Of a stretch of DNA of 64,000 bases, positions 6,649-15,370 are shown piece after piece (positions within the stretch are counted from its first letter, which is position 1; each line of letters begins with the position of its first letter). Position numbers and translations under genes: made by a program. Below the pieces are notes generated by a model, which was given only the letters and a program-made list of their open reading frames with translations, was not told the DNA's origin and did not search any database. The stretch spans positions 434,001 through 498,000 of the forward strand of contig OY762280.1 of assembly GCA_963665525.1 (NCBI GenBank). Direction: 5' to 3'. Source of the DNA: UBA12077 sp963665525 (GTDB lineage Bacteria; Bacteroidota; Bacteroidia; Bacteroidales; UBA12077).

Positions 6649-8442
6649 ATGACAAAATATAAAATGCATTTGCTTGTATGTGGTGGTACTGGATGTAGAG
6701 CTTCTGCAAGTGATTCAATTGTTGAAAATCTGAAACAAGAACTTGAAAATAAAGGGTTACAAGAAGAGGTACAGGTTGTAATGACCGGCTGTTTTGGTTT
6801 TTGCGAAAAAGGACCTATTGTAAAAGTTTCTCCAGATAATACATTTTACACTCAGGTTAAACCTGAAGATTGTGCAGAGATTATCGAAGAGCACATTGTA
6901 AAAGGTCGTAAAGTTGAAAGATTATTATACGAAGATCCTGAGAAAAAAGAACATATTGCTGATTCTAAGCACATGGATTTCTACAAAAAACAAATTCGTA
7001 TTGCATTACGTAACTGCGGATTTATCGATCCAGAAAACTTAGATGAGTATATTGCTCGAGATGGTTACGAAGCATTAGGAAAATGTTTAACTGAATTATC
7101 TCCAGCGGAGGTAATCAATGAAATAAAAGAGTCTGGATTAAGAGGTCGTGGAGGGGGAGGTTTCCCAACAGGATTAAAATGGGAAATTGATTCTAGATAC
7201 GATGCAGATCAAAAATATGTTGTATGTAATGCTGATGAAGGCGACCCAGGAGCTTTCATGGATCGTTCTATATTAGAAGGTGATCCTCATGCTGTTTTAG
7301 AAGCAATGGCTATTTGTGGTTACGCTACTGCAGCAACAAAAGGATTAATATATATTAGAGCTGAATATCCTCTTGCAATTAAACGTTTAAAAATTGCTAT
7401 TGAGCAAGCTCGTGAATATGGTTTATTAGGTAAAAATATTTTCGGAACTGATTTTGAGTTCGATATTGAACTAAGATATGGTGCTGGAGCATTTGTTTGT
7501 GGTGAAGAAACTTCATTAATTCACTCAATGGAAGGTTTACGTGGTGAGCCAACCATTAAACCTCCATATCCTGCAGAATCAGGTTATTTAGGAAAACCAA
7601 CAAACGTAAACAATGTTGAAACTTATGCTAACATTCCTGTTATTATTAATAAAGGTGCTAATTGGTTTAATAAGATAGGAACAGAAAAATCAAAAGGAAC
7701 AAAAGTATTTGCATTAGCAGGTAAAATTAACAATGTTGGTTTAATAGAGGTTCCTATGGGAACAACATTACGAGAGGTTATTTTCGAAATTGGTGGTGGA
7801 ATTAAAGATGGTAAGAAATTTAAAGCCGTTCAAACTGGTGGACCATCAGGTGGTTGTTTAACAGAAAAACATCTTGATACCCCAATCGATTTTGATAATC
7901 TTATTGCTGCTGGTTCTATGATGGGATCAGGTGGTATGATTGTAATGGATGAAGATGATTGTATGGTTTCTGTGGCTAAATTCTATTTAGATTTTACAGT
8001 TGAAGAATCATGTGGTAAATGTTCTCCTTGTCGTATTGGTAACAAACGATTATACGAATTATTAGACCGTATTACTCAAGGTAAAGGAGAAATGGAAGAT
8101 CTTCAAAGACTTCGTAACATGAGTCAGGTTATTAAAGATACTTCTCTTTGTGGTTTAGGTCAAACTTCTCCAAATCCAATATTATCTACCTTAGATAATT
8201 TCTGGGATGAGTATGTAGCACACGTACAAGACAAAAAATGTCCTGCTGGTCAGTGTAAAGACTTAATGACATACTCTATTATTGAAGAGAATTGTGTTGG
8301 TTGTACAGCTTGTGCAAGAGTTTGTCCGGTTGGAGCAATTAGTGGTGATAAAAAACAACCACATAGAATTGATCCTGCTATTTGTATCAAGTGTGGTGCT
8401 TGTATTGAGAGATGTAAATTTGATGCAATCATTGTAAAATAA
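6649..8442 (+). CDS. hydB: Bifurcating-type [FeFe] hydrogenase subunit B (NuoF-like diaphorase)
   Basis: A 597-residue protein. An N-terminal thioredoxin-like [2Fe-2S] domain has all four cysteines (CGGTGC and CFGFC). The NuoF core follows, with the NAD/FMN loop RGRGGGGFPTGLKW, CNADEGDPG, CGEETSL and NVNNVET. The [4Fe-4S] motif is SCGKCSPC with SLCGLG, and a C-terminal pair of ferredoxin motifs is CVGCTACARVC and CIKCGACIERC. This is the layout of HydB in NAD-dependent, electron-bifurcating HydABC enzymes, which oxidise NADH and reduced ferredoxin together to make H2 or run in reverse. It lies 17 bases before hydA and is cytoplasmic. Confidence 0.95.
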   Translation: MTKYKMHLLVCGGTGCRASASDSIVENLKQELENKGLQEEVQVVMTGCFGFCEKGPIVKVSPDNTFYTQVKPEDCAEIIEEHIVKGRKVERLLYEDPEKKEHIADSKHMDFYKKQIRIALRNCGFIDPENLDEYIARDGYEALGKCLTELSPAEVINEIKESGLRGRGGGGFPTGLKWEIDSRYDADQKYVVCNADEGDPGAFMDRSILEGDPHAVLEAMAICGYATAATKGLIYIRAEYPLAIKRLKIAIEQAREYGLLGKNIFGTDFEFDIELRYGAGAFVCGEETSLIHSMEGLRGEPTIKPPYPAESGYLGKPTNVNNVETYANIPVIINKGANWFNKIGTEKSKGTKVFALAGKINNVGLIEVPMGTTLREVIFEIGGGIKDGKKFKAVQTGGPSGGCLTEKHLDTPIDFDNLIAAGSMMGSGGMIVMDEDDCMVSVAKFYLDFTVEESCGKCSPCRIGNKRLYELLDRITQGKGEMEDLQRLRNMSQVIKDTSLCGLGQTSPNPILSTLDNFWDEYVAHVQDKKCPAGQCKDLMTYSIIEENCVGCTACARVCPVGAISGDKKQPHRIDPAICIKCGACIERCKFDAIIVK

Positions 8443-8459
8443 AAAAATATTTTAGAACG

Positions 8460-10235
8460 ATGGAAAAAGTAAAATTAACTATAGATAATAAGCTTGTTGA
8501 AGTAGAAAAAGGGACTACGATATACAAAGCAGCCAAAGAATTAGGTATCGATATTCCTGTTCTTTGTTACATGAACCTGGAAGATTTAGGAATTGAAAAT
8601 AAACCAGGAGGATGTCGTATTTGTGTTGTTGAGGTTGAAGGAAGAAATAACTTAGCTCCTTCTTGTTCAACAGAAGTACAAGAAGGAATGGTGGTTCATA
8701 CTCATACCATGAGAGTTATTAATGCTCGTAGAACGGTCATGGAATTCATTCTTTCTGATCACCCAAAAGATTGTTTAACATGTGCAAAATCAGGAAACTG
8801 TGAATTGCAGGATATGGCAGTAAAATTAGGTGTTCGTGAAATTCCTGGACAAGAATACGCAGAAATGTCTGAGTACAAAATTGATTTCTCACCATCCATT
8901 GTTAGAGATCTTGATAAATGTATCATGTGTCGTCGTTGCGAAATGATGTGTAACGAATTCCAGTCTGTAGGAGCACTTTCTGCTTTTAATAGAGGTTTTG
9001 AAGCAGCTGTTGGACCAGCATTCGAAATGGATTTAGAACATTCATCATGTACATATTGTGGTCAGTGTGTTGCTGTTTGTCCTACAGGAGCATTAACTGA
9101 AAAAGATCATACAAGAGATGTAATCAACGCATTATCTGATCCAACTAAAAAAGTTGTTGTTCAAACGGCTCCTGCAGTGCGTGCTGCATTAGGAGAAGAG
9201 TTTGGAATGGAAGCAGGTACATCAGTTACTGGTCAAATGGTATCGGCATTACGTCGTTTAGGTTTCGACTATGTATTTGATACTGATTTTGCTGCTGACT
9301 TAACAATTATGGAAGAAGGTACTGAGTTATTAGATCGTTTAACAAAGCATTTAAATGGCGATAAAGAAGTTAAATTACCTATTCTTACTTCTTGTTGTCC
9401 CGCTTGGGTTCAGTTTTTCGAGCATAATTTCCCAGAAATGAAAGATATTCCATCATCAGCTCGTTCTCCACAACAAATGTTTGGTTCTATTGCAAAAACA
9501 TATTTTGCTGACAAAATCAATACAAAACGTGAAGATTTAGTTGTTGTTTCTATTATGCCATGTTTAGCTAAAAAATATGAAGCACAACGCGATGAGTTTA
9601 AAGTAGATGGAAACCCAGATGTTGATTTCTCAATTTCAACTCGCGAGTTAGCTCACTTAATTAAAGCGGCTAACTTAGATTTAAAAACTTTACCACAAGA
9701 GGATTTCGATAAGCCACTAGGTGAATCATCAGGAGCAGCTGTTATTTTTGGTGCAACAGGTGGTGTTATTGAAGCTGCTACTCGTACTGCATACGAAATT
9801 CAAACAGGTAAAAAACTAGAAAAAATCGATTTCGAAGAATTACGTGGTTTCGAAGCTATCAGAAGTGCAACAATCGATTTTGATGGTACTCCAATTAATA
9901 TTGGTATAGCACACGGTTTAGGTAACGCACGTAAACTACTTGAAGACATTAAAGCTGGTAAATCAAATTTCCATGCTATTGAAATTATGTCTTGTCCTGG
10001 TGGTTGTATTGGTGGTGGCGGACAGCCACAGCACCATGGCGATTCAAGCATTTTAAAAGCTCGTACTAAAGCTATTTATGCAGAAGATGCTGGTAAACCA
10101 ATCCGTAAATCTCATGAGAATCCATATATTATTAAATTATATGAAGAATTCTTAGGTAAGCCAATGAGCGAAAAAGCGCATCATTTATTACACACAGCTT
10201 ATTTTGATAAGAGTAAAAAAATTGAAATTAGCTAG
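8460..10235 (+). CDS. hydA: Bifurcating-type [FeFe] hydrogenase catalytic subunit A (paralogue 2)
   Basis: A 591-residue M3-type HydA. It has a [2Fe-2S] domain, a His-Cys cluster (HPKDCLTCAKSGNC), two [4Fe-4S] motifs (CIMCRRC and CTYCGQC), the H-cluster domain and the small-subunit C-terminus. L1 is TSCCPAW with proton-transfer Cys312 and ligand Cys313. L2 is MPCLAKKYE. L3 is MSCPGGC followed by GGGQP, where Ser replaces the usual Ala before the Cys. The proton-path glutamates are present in TIMEEGTEL. Between hydB and hydC, it forms the complete HydABC module and appears fully catalytic. It is closely related to the 170 gene, which suggests duplication. Confidence 0.96.
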   Translation: MEKVKLTIDNKLVEVEKGTTIYKAAKELGIDIPVLCYMNLEDLGIENKPGGCRICVVEVEGRNNLAPSCSTEVQEGMVVHTHTMRVINARRTVMEFILSDHPKDCLTCAKSGNCELQDMAVKLGVREIPGQEYAEMSEYKIDFSPSIVRDLDKCIMCRRCEMMCNEFQSVGALSAFNRGFEAAVGPAFEMDLEHSSCTYCGQCVAVCPTGALTEKDHTRDVINALSDPTKKVVVQTAPAVRAALGEEFGMEAGTSVTGQMVSALRRLGFDYVFDTDFAADLTIMEEGTELLDRLTKHLNGDKEVKLPILTSCCPAWVQFFEHNFPEMKDIPSSARSPQQMFGSIAKTYFADKINTKREDLVVVSIMPCLAKKYEAQRDEFKVDGNPDVDFSISTRELAHLIKAANLDLKTLPQEDFDKPLGESSGAAVIFGATGGVIEAATRTAYEIQTGKKLEKIDFEELRGFEAIRSATIDFDGTPINIGIAHGLGNARKLLEDIKAGKSNFHAIEIMSCPGGCIGGGGQPQHHGDSSILKARTKAIYAEDAGKPIRKSHENPYIIKLYEEFLGKPMSEKAHHLLHTAYFDKSKKIEIS

Positions 10236-10257
10236 TTAAGAGATTAATTTAAAAATT

Positions 10258-10262
10258 GGAGG
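10258..10262 (+). promoter_or_regulatory. Shine-Dalgarno that fixes the hydC start
   Basis: GGAGG is 8 bases before the ATG at 10271. An in-frame TTG at 10256 would read through this site and add five residues (MEEKS), so the ATG is preferred. Confidence 0.75.
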
Positions 10263-10270
10263 AAAAATCA

Positions 10271-10759
10271 ATGTCAAGTATAAAAGTTAAATTAAAAGAG
10301 CAAGACTTAAACAAAATCAAAGAGATTTGTAAGTCTTTTAATAACGAAGAAGGCGAGTTAATTAATGTTTTACATAAAACTCAGGAATTCTTTGGTTATT
10401 TACCTGCAGAAGTTCAAGAAGCAGTCGCTTTAGAATTGAATATGTCGGTTGCAAAGGTTTATGGAGTAGTAACTTTTTACTCTTTCTTTACTATGTTACC
10501 AAAAGGTAAATTCCCAATTTCAATTTGTACTGGTACAGCTTGTTATGTTCGTGGTGCTGATAATGTATTACAAGAATTTAAGCGTCAGTTAAATATAGAA
10601 GTTGGAGAAACTACCGAAGATGGAAAATATTCTTTAAGTTGTTTACGTTGTGTAGGAGCATGTGGTTTAGCACCTGTTGTTCTTGTTGGCGATAAAACTT
10701 ACGGTAGAGTATCTCCTGAAGGAGTTAAAGAAATACTAGAAGAGTATAAAGACTTATAA
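10271..10759 (+). CDS. hydC: Bifurcating-type [FeFe] hydrogenase subunit C (NuoE-like)
   Basis: A 162-residue NuoE-family thioredoxin-like [2Fe-2S] protein. The four ligand cysteines are in CTGTACYVRGAD and CLRCVGACG, in a helical plus thioredoxin-fold frame with the family segment VYGVVTFYSFF. It passes electrons between the HydB flavin and HydA. The order B-A-C differs from the common C-B-A order of clostridial and Thermotoga operons and from the second set at 25381 (C-B-A). The operon then ends with a hairpin and a strong terminator. Confidence 0.92.
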   Translation: MSSIKVKLKEQDLNKIKEICKSFNNEEGELINVLHKTQEFFGYLPAEVQEAVALELNMSVAKVYGVVTFYSFFTMLPKGKFPISICTGTACYVRGADNVLQEFKRQLNIEVGETTEDGKYSLSCLRCVGACGLAPVVLVGDKTYGRVSPEGVKEILEEYKDL

Positions 10760-10776
10760 TAATTGCGGTTATTAGG

Positions 10777-10807
10777 GTGTGAGGTTTCGGAAGAATTTCC
10801 CTCACAC
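10777..10807 (+). other. Hairpin downstream of hydC
   Basis: GTGTGAGG pairs with CCTCACAC across a 15-base loop. No T tract follows, so it is more likely an mRNA 3'-end stabilising or processing hairpin than a terminator. The rest of the 309-base gap holds the terminator at 10921, the palindrome at 10993 and AT-rich sequence with no gene. Confidence 0.5.
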
Positions 10808-10920
10808 TCCTGATAAAGATATTATGATTTAGGGTTCAAAGTTTAATATAAAAATTCTTCAAAATTAATTATAGTTAGGGTTAACTAATAATTGTTTATA
10901 CTAAAATTTTGAACATATAT

Positions 10921-10970
10921 GAAAGCACCTCATCTTGATTAAATCGAGAGAGGTGCTTTCTCTTTTTTTA
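10921..10970 (+). terminator. Rho-independent terminator of the hydBAC operon
   Basis: The perfect 11-bp stem GAAAGCACCTC/GAGGTGCTTTC is followed by a run of seven T. Confidence 0.9.
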
Positions 10971-10992
10971 TATTAATTAAGATTTTATTAAA

Positions 10993-11013
10993 ATGCTAAA
11001 ACAATATTAGCAT
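10993..11013. promoter_or_regulatory. Palindrome upstream of the chemoreceptor gene
   Basis: ATGCTAA-N7-TTAGCAT has perfect 7-bp arms and lies 55 bp upstream of the ATG at 11069, a plausible operator position. The regulator is unknown. Confidence 0.4.
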
Positions 11014-11068
11014 ATTTTAATTTTTTGTAACTTTATTCTCCTCGTTTATTAACTTAAATACCCGAATC

Positions 11069-13033
11069 ATGAAACTGAGATTAAAGTTAAGATCAAAACT
11101 ACTTCTTTTTGTACTTGGAACAGTGCTTGTAACATATATCGTTTCATTTGCTTTTATATCTGTAAAAGTAAAAAGAAATGCATATAAAGATGCAACTAAC
11201 TTTATTGATGCATACATTAGCGAGAATGCCAATATTACTATGGGTGAATTAAATTCGGATATGATTTCTGTGAGAACATTAGCCCAATCATTTGAGAATT
11301 ATGAAGTTTTTTCATCTGAGAAAAGAACAGAGGTTGTAAAAGCATTGTATAAAGGGGTGTTTGAAAATAATCCACAGTTTTATGCCTTATGGGATAGTTG
11401 GGAGTTGCAATATATTGATAAAAATTGGAAATTACCTTATGGAAGGTATGTGGAAAACTATTGGCGAGATGGAGATGAGATTATTAACGAGAGTGAGTTA
11501 AGAAACCTGGATGGTGATTCTGGGGATTATCAAAGAATAAAAAAGAATGCTAAAGAAAGCGTTGAAGAACCATATTTTTATTCCTTTACAGGAAAAAAGG
11601 AAGATGAGTTGTTAATGACAAGTTTTATCTCACCTATTTTAAAGGATGATGAATATATAGGTATTGTTGGTATAGATATTTCATTAGAGCATTTTCAGAG
11701 TAAAATAGAAAAACTGAAGCCTTACGAAAATAGTTATGCTTTTTTAGTATCGAATAAAGGAGTAGTCATTGCACATCCGAACAATGAATATATTAATAAA
11801 TCACTAACAGAACTATACAGCGATAAGGAATTGTTAAACAAGACAATAGATAATATACAAAAAGGAGTTTCATTTTCGTATATCAGTGATCATCATTTAC
11901 TAAATGTTCCTTCTTATTTTTCATTTTCGCCGATAAAAATTGGTGAAACAGAAACGCCATGGTCGATTGGAGTTAGTGTTCCTGTTGATGTATTATTGCA
12001 AGAGGCAAACGAAGGTATTAATTATGTATTTGTAATAGGTATTGCAGGAATTTTGTTCTTAGTTAGTATTCTTTGGATAGTATCTCATAATATAACCCAG
12101 CCTATAATAAAAGTTGCAAATTATGCCAGACATTGTAGTAACGGAGATTTTAGTAAATCGTTAAATATTACTCGAAAAGATGAAATAGGAGATCTGGCTG
12201 ATATGCTCAATAAAACAGCAGCTTCTTTTGAAGAGATTACTCAATTAGCTAATCAAATAACAAAAGGAGATTTATCTTCGGATATGGAGGAGTTACTAGG
12301 CAGTCGTAATGGGAATTTGATTTTGTCACTACAACAAATGATACAGAAATTGAGATTAATAATTACCGAAATAACTTCAAGTACTAATAATCTTATTGAT
12401 ACTGCTCAGGCATTAAATAATAACTCACAAAGAATTATGAACAGTGGGAATGAGCAAGGGAACTTTACTGCAGAAGTTAATAAATCAATGAGTCAGATAG
12501 AAGTCATTTCAAACCAGGCAGTAAATCATGTGCAGGAAGGAGTTGAAAAGGTTAGTCAAACGGTAAGTTCATTAAAAGATATTATTGAAAAAACTCATAT
12601 CATTGAAGAAATATATCAAAAAACGAATTTTATAGCTGTTAATGCTTCGGTTGAGGCAGCAAGAGCAGGAGAGGCAGGTAAAGGCTTTGCTGTAGTTGCC
12701 AAAGAAGTCCAAAAACTAGCAGAACAAAGTAAACAAGCTGCACATGATATTGATGAGCTTTCTAATGAAAGTATTGTTGTAGCAGAAGAATCATTACATG
12801 TTTTAAAATCAATTGTAGATGAAATAAAGCAAACTTCAGTCTATATTAAACAGATTATTAATGCTAGTAGAGATGGAGGTAGAAATAATTCAACGGATTT
12901 AGTTCGATTAAAAGAAATTACTGATGAAAACATCTTTATTTCTAAAGAAATTGCTGAAAATGCTGAAGCTTTATCTTATAATGCTAAAACGCTTAAAGGA
13001 TCAATTAATTATTTTAAAATCACTAAATCATAA
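11069..13033 (+). CDS. Methyl-accepting chemotaxis protein
   Basis: A 654-residue chemoreceptor-like protein with an N-terminal membrane segment (about 11-30), a large extracytoplasmic dCache-like sensor region and a second membrane segment at about 312-332. A HAMP region and a cytoplasmic coiled coil with the signalling tip KTNFIAVNASVEAARAGE and GKGFAVVAKEV follow. The tip matches the MCP consensus with conservative changes, so it could bind CheA/CheW, although no che gene lies in the window. The gene is monocistronic between terminator-like structures. The ligand cannot be read from the sequence. It sits right after the hydrogenase operon, so energy taxis is possible but unproven. Confidence 0.9.
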   Translation: MKLRLKLRSKLLLFVLGTVLVTYIVSFAFISVKVKRNAYKDATNFIDAYISENANITMGELNSDMISVRTLAQSFENYEVFSSEKRTEVVKALYKGVFENNPQFYALWDSWELQYIDKNWKLPYGRYVENYWRDGDEIINESELRNLDGDSGDYQRIKKNAKESVEEPYFYSFTGKKEDELLMTSFISPILKDDEYIGIVGIDISLEHFQSKIEKLKPYENSYAFLVSNKGVVIAHPNNEYINKSLTELYSDKELLNKTIDNIQKGVSFSYISDHHLLNVPSYFSFSPIKIGETETPWSIGVSVPVDVLLQEANEGINYVFVIGIAGILFLVSILWIVSHNITQPIIKVANYARHCSNGDFSKSLNITRKDEIGDLADMLNKTAASFEEITQLANQITKGDLSSDMEELLGSRNGNLILSLQQMIQKLRLIITEITSSTNNLIDTAQALNNNSQRIMNSGNEQGNFTAEVNKSMSQIEVISNQAVNHVQEGVEKVSQTVSSLKDIIEKTHIIEEIYQKTNFIAVNASVEAARAGEAGKGFAVVAKEVQKLAEQSKQAAHDIDELSNESIVVAEESLHVLKSIVDEIKQTSVYIKQIINASRDGGRNNSTDLVRLKEITDENIFISKEIAENAEALSYNAKTLKGSINYFKITKS

Positions 13034-13187
13034 GTAAGAAGTTTGTAAATATGCACTATACAGGCTCAAAACTGGATAATACCCTATGTTTTTTTGTTGT
13101 TAACTTAAATAATTAATAACCAAATGCTTGTAAAATAAAATTATTCTTGTTATTTTCATGCTCACTTTAAGAAATATAATGTATTGA

Positions 13188-13286
13188 AAAGGGTAACACG
13201 GAAGGAATACAGAGAGATGTTTACCCTTAAATAGAATTAACCCTAAAATTTGCCCCTAAAACGCAGCTGTCTGCTGCGTTTTTTCT
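13188..13286 (+). ncRNA. Possible small RNA or leader ending in a terminator
   Basis: In the 337-base gap 13034-13370 there is no gene. A hairpin with arms AAGGGTAACA and TGTTTACCCTT (about 13188-13232, one bulge) is followed by a strong terminator at 13258. A terminator 225 bases after the chemoreceptor stop, preceded by another hairpin, could mark the 3' end of a short transcript. It could equally be the long 3' UTR of the chemoreceptor. No clear promoter was found. Confidence 0.3.
13258..13286 (+). terminator. Rho-independent terminator
   Basis: AACGCAGC/GCTGCGTT stem with a 5-base loop followed by a T-rich tail, before the FKBP gene. Confidence 0.85.
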
Positions 13287-13370
13287 TTTTGATTGTAATT
13301 ATCATCAGTCTTTATACTTTGTAAGTTCCATTAATAATTATAAATTAGTTGCAACGAAAAAAAATATGAT

Positions 13371-14048
13371 ATGAAAAAGTTTTTTATACTATTTACAATT
13401 GCTACAATGCTTTTTAGCTTGTCTGTTATGGCACAAAAGGGAAAAAAGAATAAGCTTGAAAATGAAATAGACTCTTTGAGTTATGCCATTGGTGTAAGTT
13501 TTGGACATTCGCTTAAGGATCAGCATATACCTGAGTTAAAAATCGAGAAAATAGCTTTAGCTATTGATGATATTTTAAATACCGATGAGCAAAAACTTAC
13601 TATTGAAGAATCTCAGAAAATTATTATGGAATATTTAACTGCATTACAAGCAAAACAAAAGCAGAAAAACTTAATAAAAGCGAATGAGTTTTTAGAAGAT
13701 AACAGGAAAAATCCAAATGTAGTTGTTTTGCCGAGTGGGTTGCAGTACGAAGTTTTAAGAGAAGGTTCAGGACAGAGTCCTACAGCTGCAAATAGAGTAA
13801 AAACTCACTATGAGGGAACCTTATTAGATGGAACAGTTTTCGATAGTTCTTACGATAGAGGAGAGCCAATAACTTTTGGAGTTACTCAGGTTATTAAAGG
13901 TTGGCAAGAAGCTTTACAACTGATGAAACCTGGTTCAAAATGGAAAATTTATGTTCATCCTGATTTAGGTTATGGCGAAAGATCTAAAAGTCCGATTCCT
14001 GCCAATTCAGTTTTAATCTTTGAAATGGAATTATTAAGTATAGAGTAA
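13371..14048 (+). CDS. FKBP-type peptidyl-prolyl cis-trans isomerase, exported
   Basis: A 225-residue protein with a signal peptide (MKKFFILFTIATMLF, cleavage likely after VMA at about residue 21). An FKBP N-terminal dimerisation domain (about 30-115, including IDSLSYAIGVSFGHSL) precedes a catalytic FKBP domain (about 125-224) with VKTHYEGTLLDGTVFDSS, VIKGWQEAL and YGERSKSPIPANS. It catalyses proline isomerisation and acts as a chaperone in the periplasm, like FkpA/Mip. A cupin gene follows 5 bases later and a racemase gene after that, so the three are probably cotranscribed without an obvious shared function. Confidence 0.93.
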   Translation: MKKFFILFTIATMLFSLSVMAQKGKKNKLENEIDSLSYAIGVSFGHSLKDQHIPELKIEKIALAIDDILNTDEQKLTIEESQKIIMEYLTALQAKQKQKNLIKANEFLEDNRKNPNVVVLPSGLQYEVLREGSGQSPTAANRVKTHYEGTLLDGTVFDSSYDRGEPITFGVTQVIKGWQEALQLMKPGSKWKIYVHPDLGYGERSKSPIPANSVLIFEMELLSIE

Positions 14049-14053
14049 GACTT

Positions 14054-14518
14054 GTGAGTATCATTGAGTTATTAATAGAAAAATATCAACTGCAGCCACA
14101 TCCCGAAGGTGGATATTTTAAAGAAGTGTATCGTTCTGATCAAGAGTTGAACTCTTCTGTTCATGGCGAAACCAGGAATGCAGTAACACACATTTACTTT
14201 TTGCTTACAAAAGGTCAGCTTAGTAGGTTTCATAAAGTGTTGCACGATGAGATCTGGAACTTTTATGAAGGTGATTCTTTAAAGTTGATTGAGTTCGATG
14301 GTGAAAATATGGTTGAAACAGTAATTGGGAAAGAAAATCAATCATATATGAAAGTAATTAAAGCAGATGTTTTTCAAGCTGCAGAAACAATAGGTGATTA
14401 TACATTGGTTGGTTGTTCGGTAGCTCCCGGATTCGATTTTAAAGATTTTTCGTTCTTATCAGAAAATCAGCAGGAAGTAATAAAAAAACAATTTTCAGAT
14501 TACTCAAGGTTTATATAG
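14054..14518 (+). CDS. Cupin family protein (DUF985)
   Basis: A 154-residue single-domain cupin of the DUF985 (cupin_5) family. Recognisable blocks are LQPHPEGGYFKEVYRS at the N-terminus, ATHIYFLL-like TRNAVTHIYFLLTKG, SRFHKVLHDEIWNFYEG and VGCSVAPGFDFKDF. The start is GTG at 14054, since no upstream ATG is in frame before the FKBP stop. The biochemical function of this family is not established; structures show a beta barrel with a possible metal or sugar site. Confidence 0.88.
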   Translation: MSIIELLIEKYQLQPHPEGGYFKEVYRSDQELNSSVHGETRNAVTHIYFLLTKGQLSRFHKVLHDEIWNFYEGDSLKLIEFDGENMVETVIGKENQSYMKVIKADVFQAAETIGDYTLVGCSVAPGFDFKDFSFLSENQQEVIKKQFSDYSRFI

Positions 14519-14521
14519 CAT

Positions 14522-15217
14522 ATGAAAACAATAGGTTTAATAGGAGGCATGAGCTGGGAATCATCACTCGAGTATTATCGAATCATTAACGAGAAAGTAA
14601 AAAAAGAATTGGGAGGATTGCATTCTGCTCAATCTATCATGTATTCGGTCGATTTTGAGCCCATTAAGAATCTTCAGCACGAAAATAATTGGGAGGAACT
14701 TACATGCATAATGATTGATGCAGCAAAACGACTCGAAAAGGGAGGAGCAGATCTTATTGTTATTTGTACCAACACCATGCATAAAATGGCCAATGATGTT
14801 GAAAGGAATATCAATTTGCCACTAATTCATATTGCGGATTCCACAGCACAGGCTATAAAAGCAAAAGGGCTCAATAAAATAGGCTTGTTGGGAACAAAGT
14901 TTACAATGGAGCAAGATTTTTATAAAGAACGACTCAACGAAAAGCATGGTATTGAGGTTGTAATTCCAACTGATGATGATAGGGAAATAGTTCATAAAAT
15001 TATATATAACGAGTTATGCATGGGGGACATAAAAGATGTATCAAAACAAGAATATATCAGGATTATAAATCATTTGGTAAAAAATGGAGCAGAAGGTATC
15101 ATCTTAGGGTGCACAGAAATTCCACTGTTAATTAAGCAAGAAGACGTTACAGTTCCAGTTTTCGATACAACAACTATTCACGCCGAAAGTGCGGTTATTC
15201 AAGCATTAATGCATTAA
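14522..15217 (+). CDS. Aspartate/glutamate racemase family protein
   Basis: A 231-residue protein of the Asp/Glu/hydantoin racemase superfamily. The two catalytic cysteines lie in the expected contexts VICTNTMHK (near residue 82) and LGCTEIPLL (near residue 195), and the N-terminus is IGLIGGMSWESS as in the RacX/YgeA group. It would interconvert L- and D-amino acids by a two-base mechanism. YgeA-like enzymes are broad-spectrum, so the substrate is uncertain. It lies 3 bases after the cupin gene and a terminator follows. Confidence 0.9.
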   Translation: MKTIGLIGGMSWESSLEYYRIINEKVKKELGGLHSAQSIMYSVDFEPIKNLQHENNWEELTCIMIDAAKRLEKGGADLIVICTNTMHKMANDVERNINLPLIHIADSTAQAIKAKGLNKIGLLGTKFTMEQDFYKERLNEKHGIEVVIPTDDDREIVHKIIYNELCMGDIKDVSKQEYIRIINHLVKNGAEGIILGCTEIPLLIKQEDVTVPVFDTTTIHAESAVIQALMH

Positions 15218-15289
15218 AACAAAAGCTCTCTATTGCATTTCAAACCTAAAAAATAACATTTTGCGAAATAAACTCTGTAATTATTTAAG

Positions 15290-15329
15290 AATAGTATTTT
15301 CTTTGCTTTTAAGGAAATACTATTTTTTC
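15290..15329 (+). terminator. Terminator after the racemase gene
   Basis: AATAGTATTTTC pairs with GGAAATACTATT (one mismatch) and is followed by a run of T. Confidence 0.75.
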
Positions 15330-15370
15330 TAATTGCTGATTGTTAATTTTATACAGGTAAAATTTAAACT

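Noticed and set aside
13064..13095. Fragment resembling the 3' conserved part of a TPP riboswitch (CTGGATAATACCC)
   Set aside because: The matching 5' half (CTGAGA and its stem) is absent and no thiamine gene follows.
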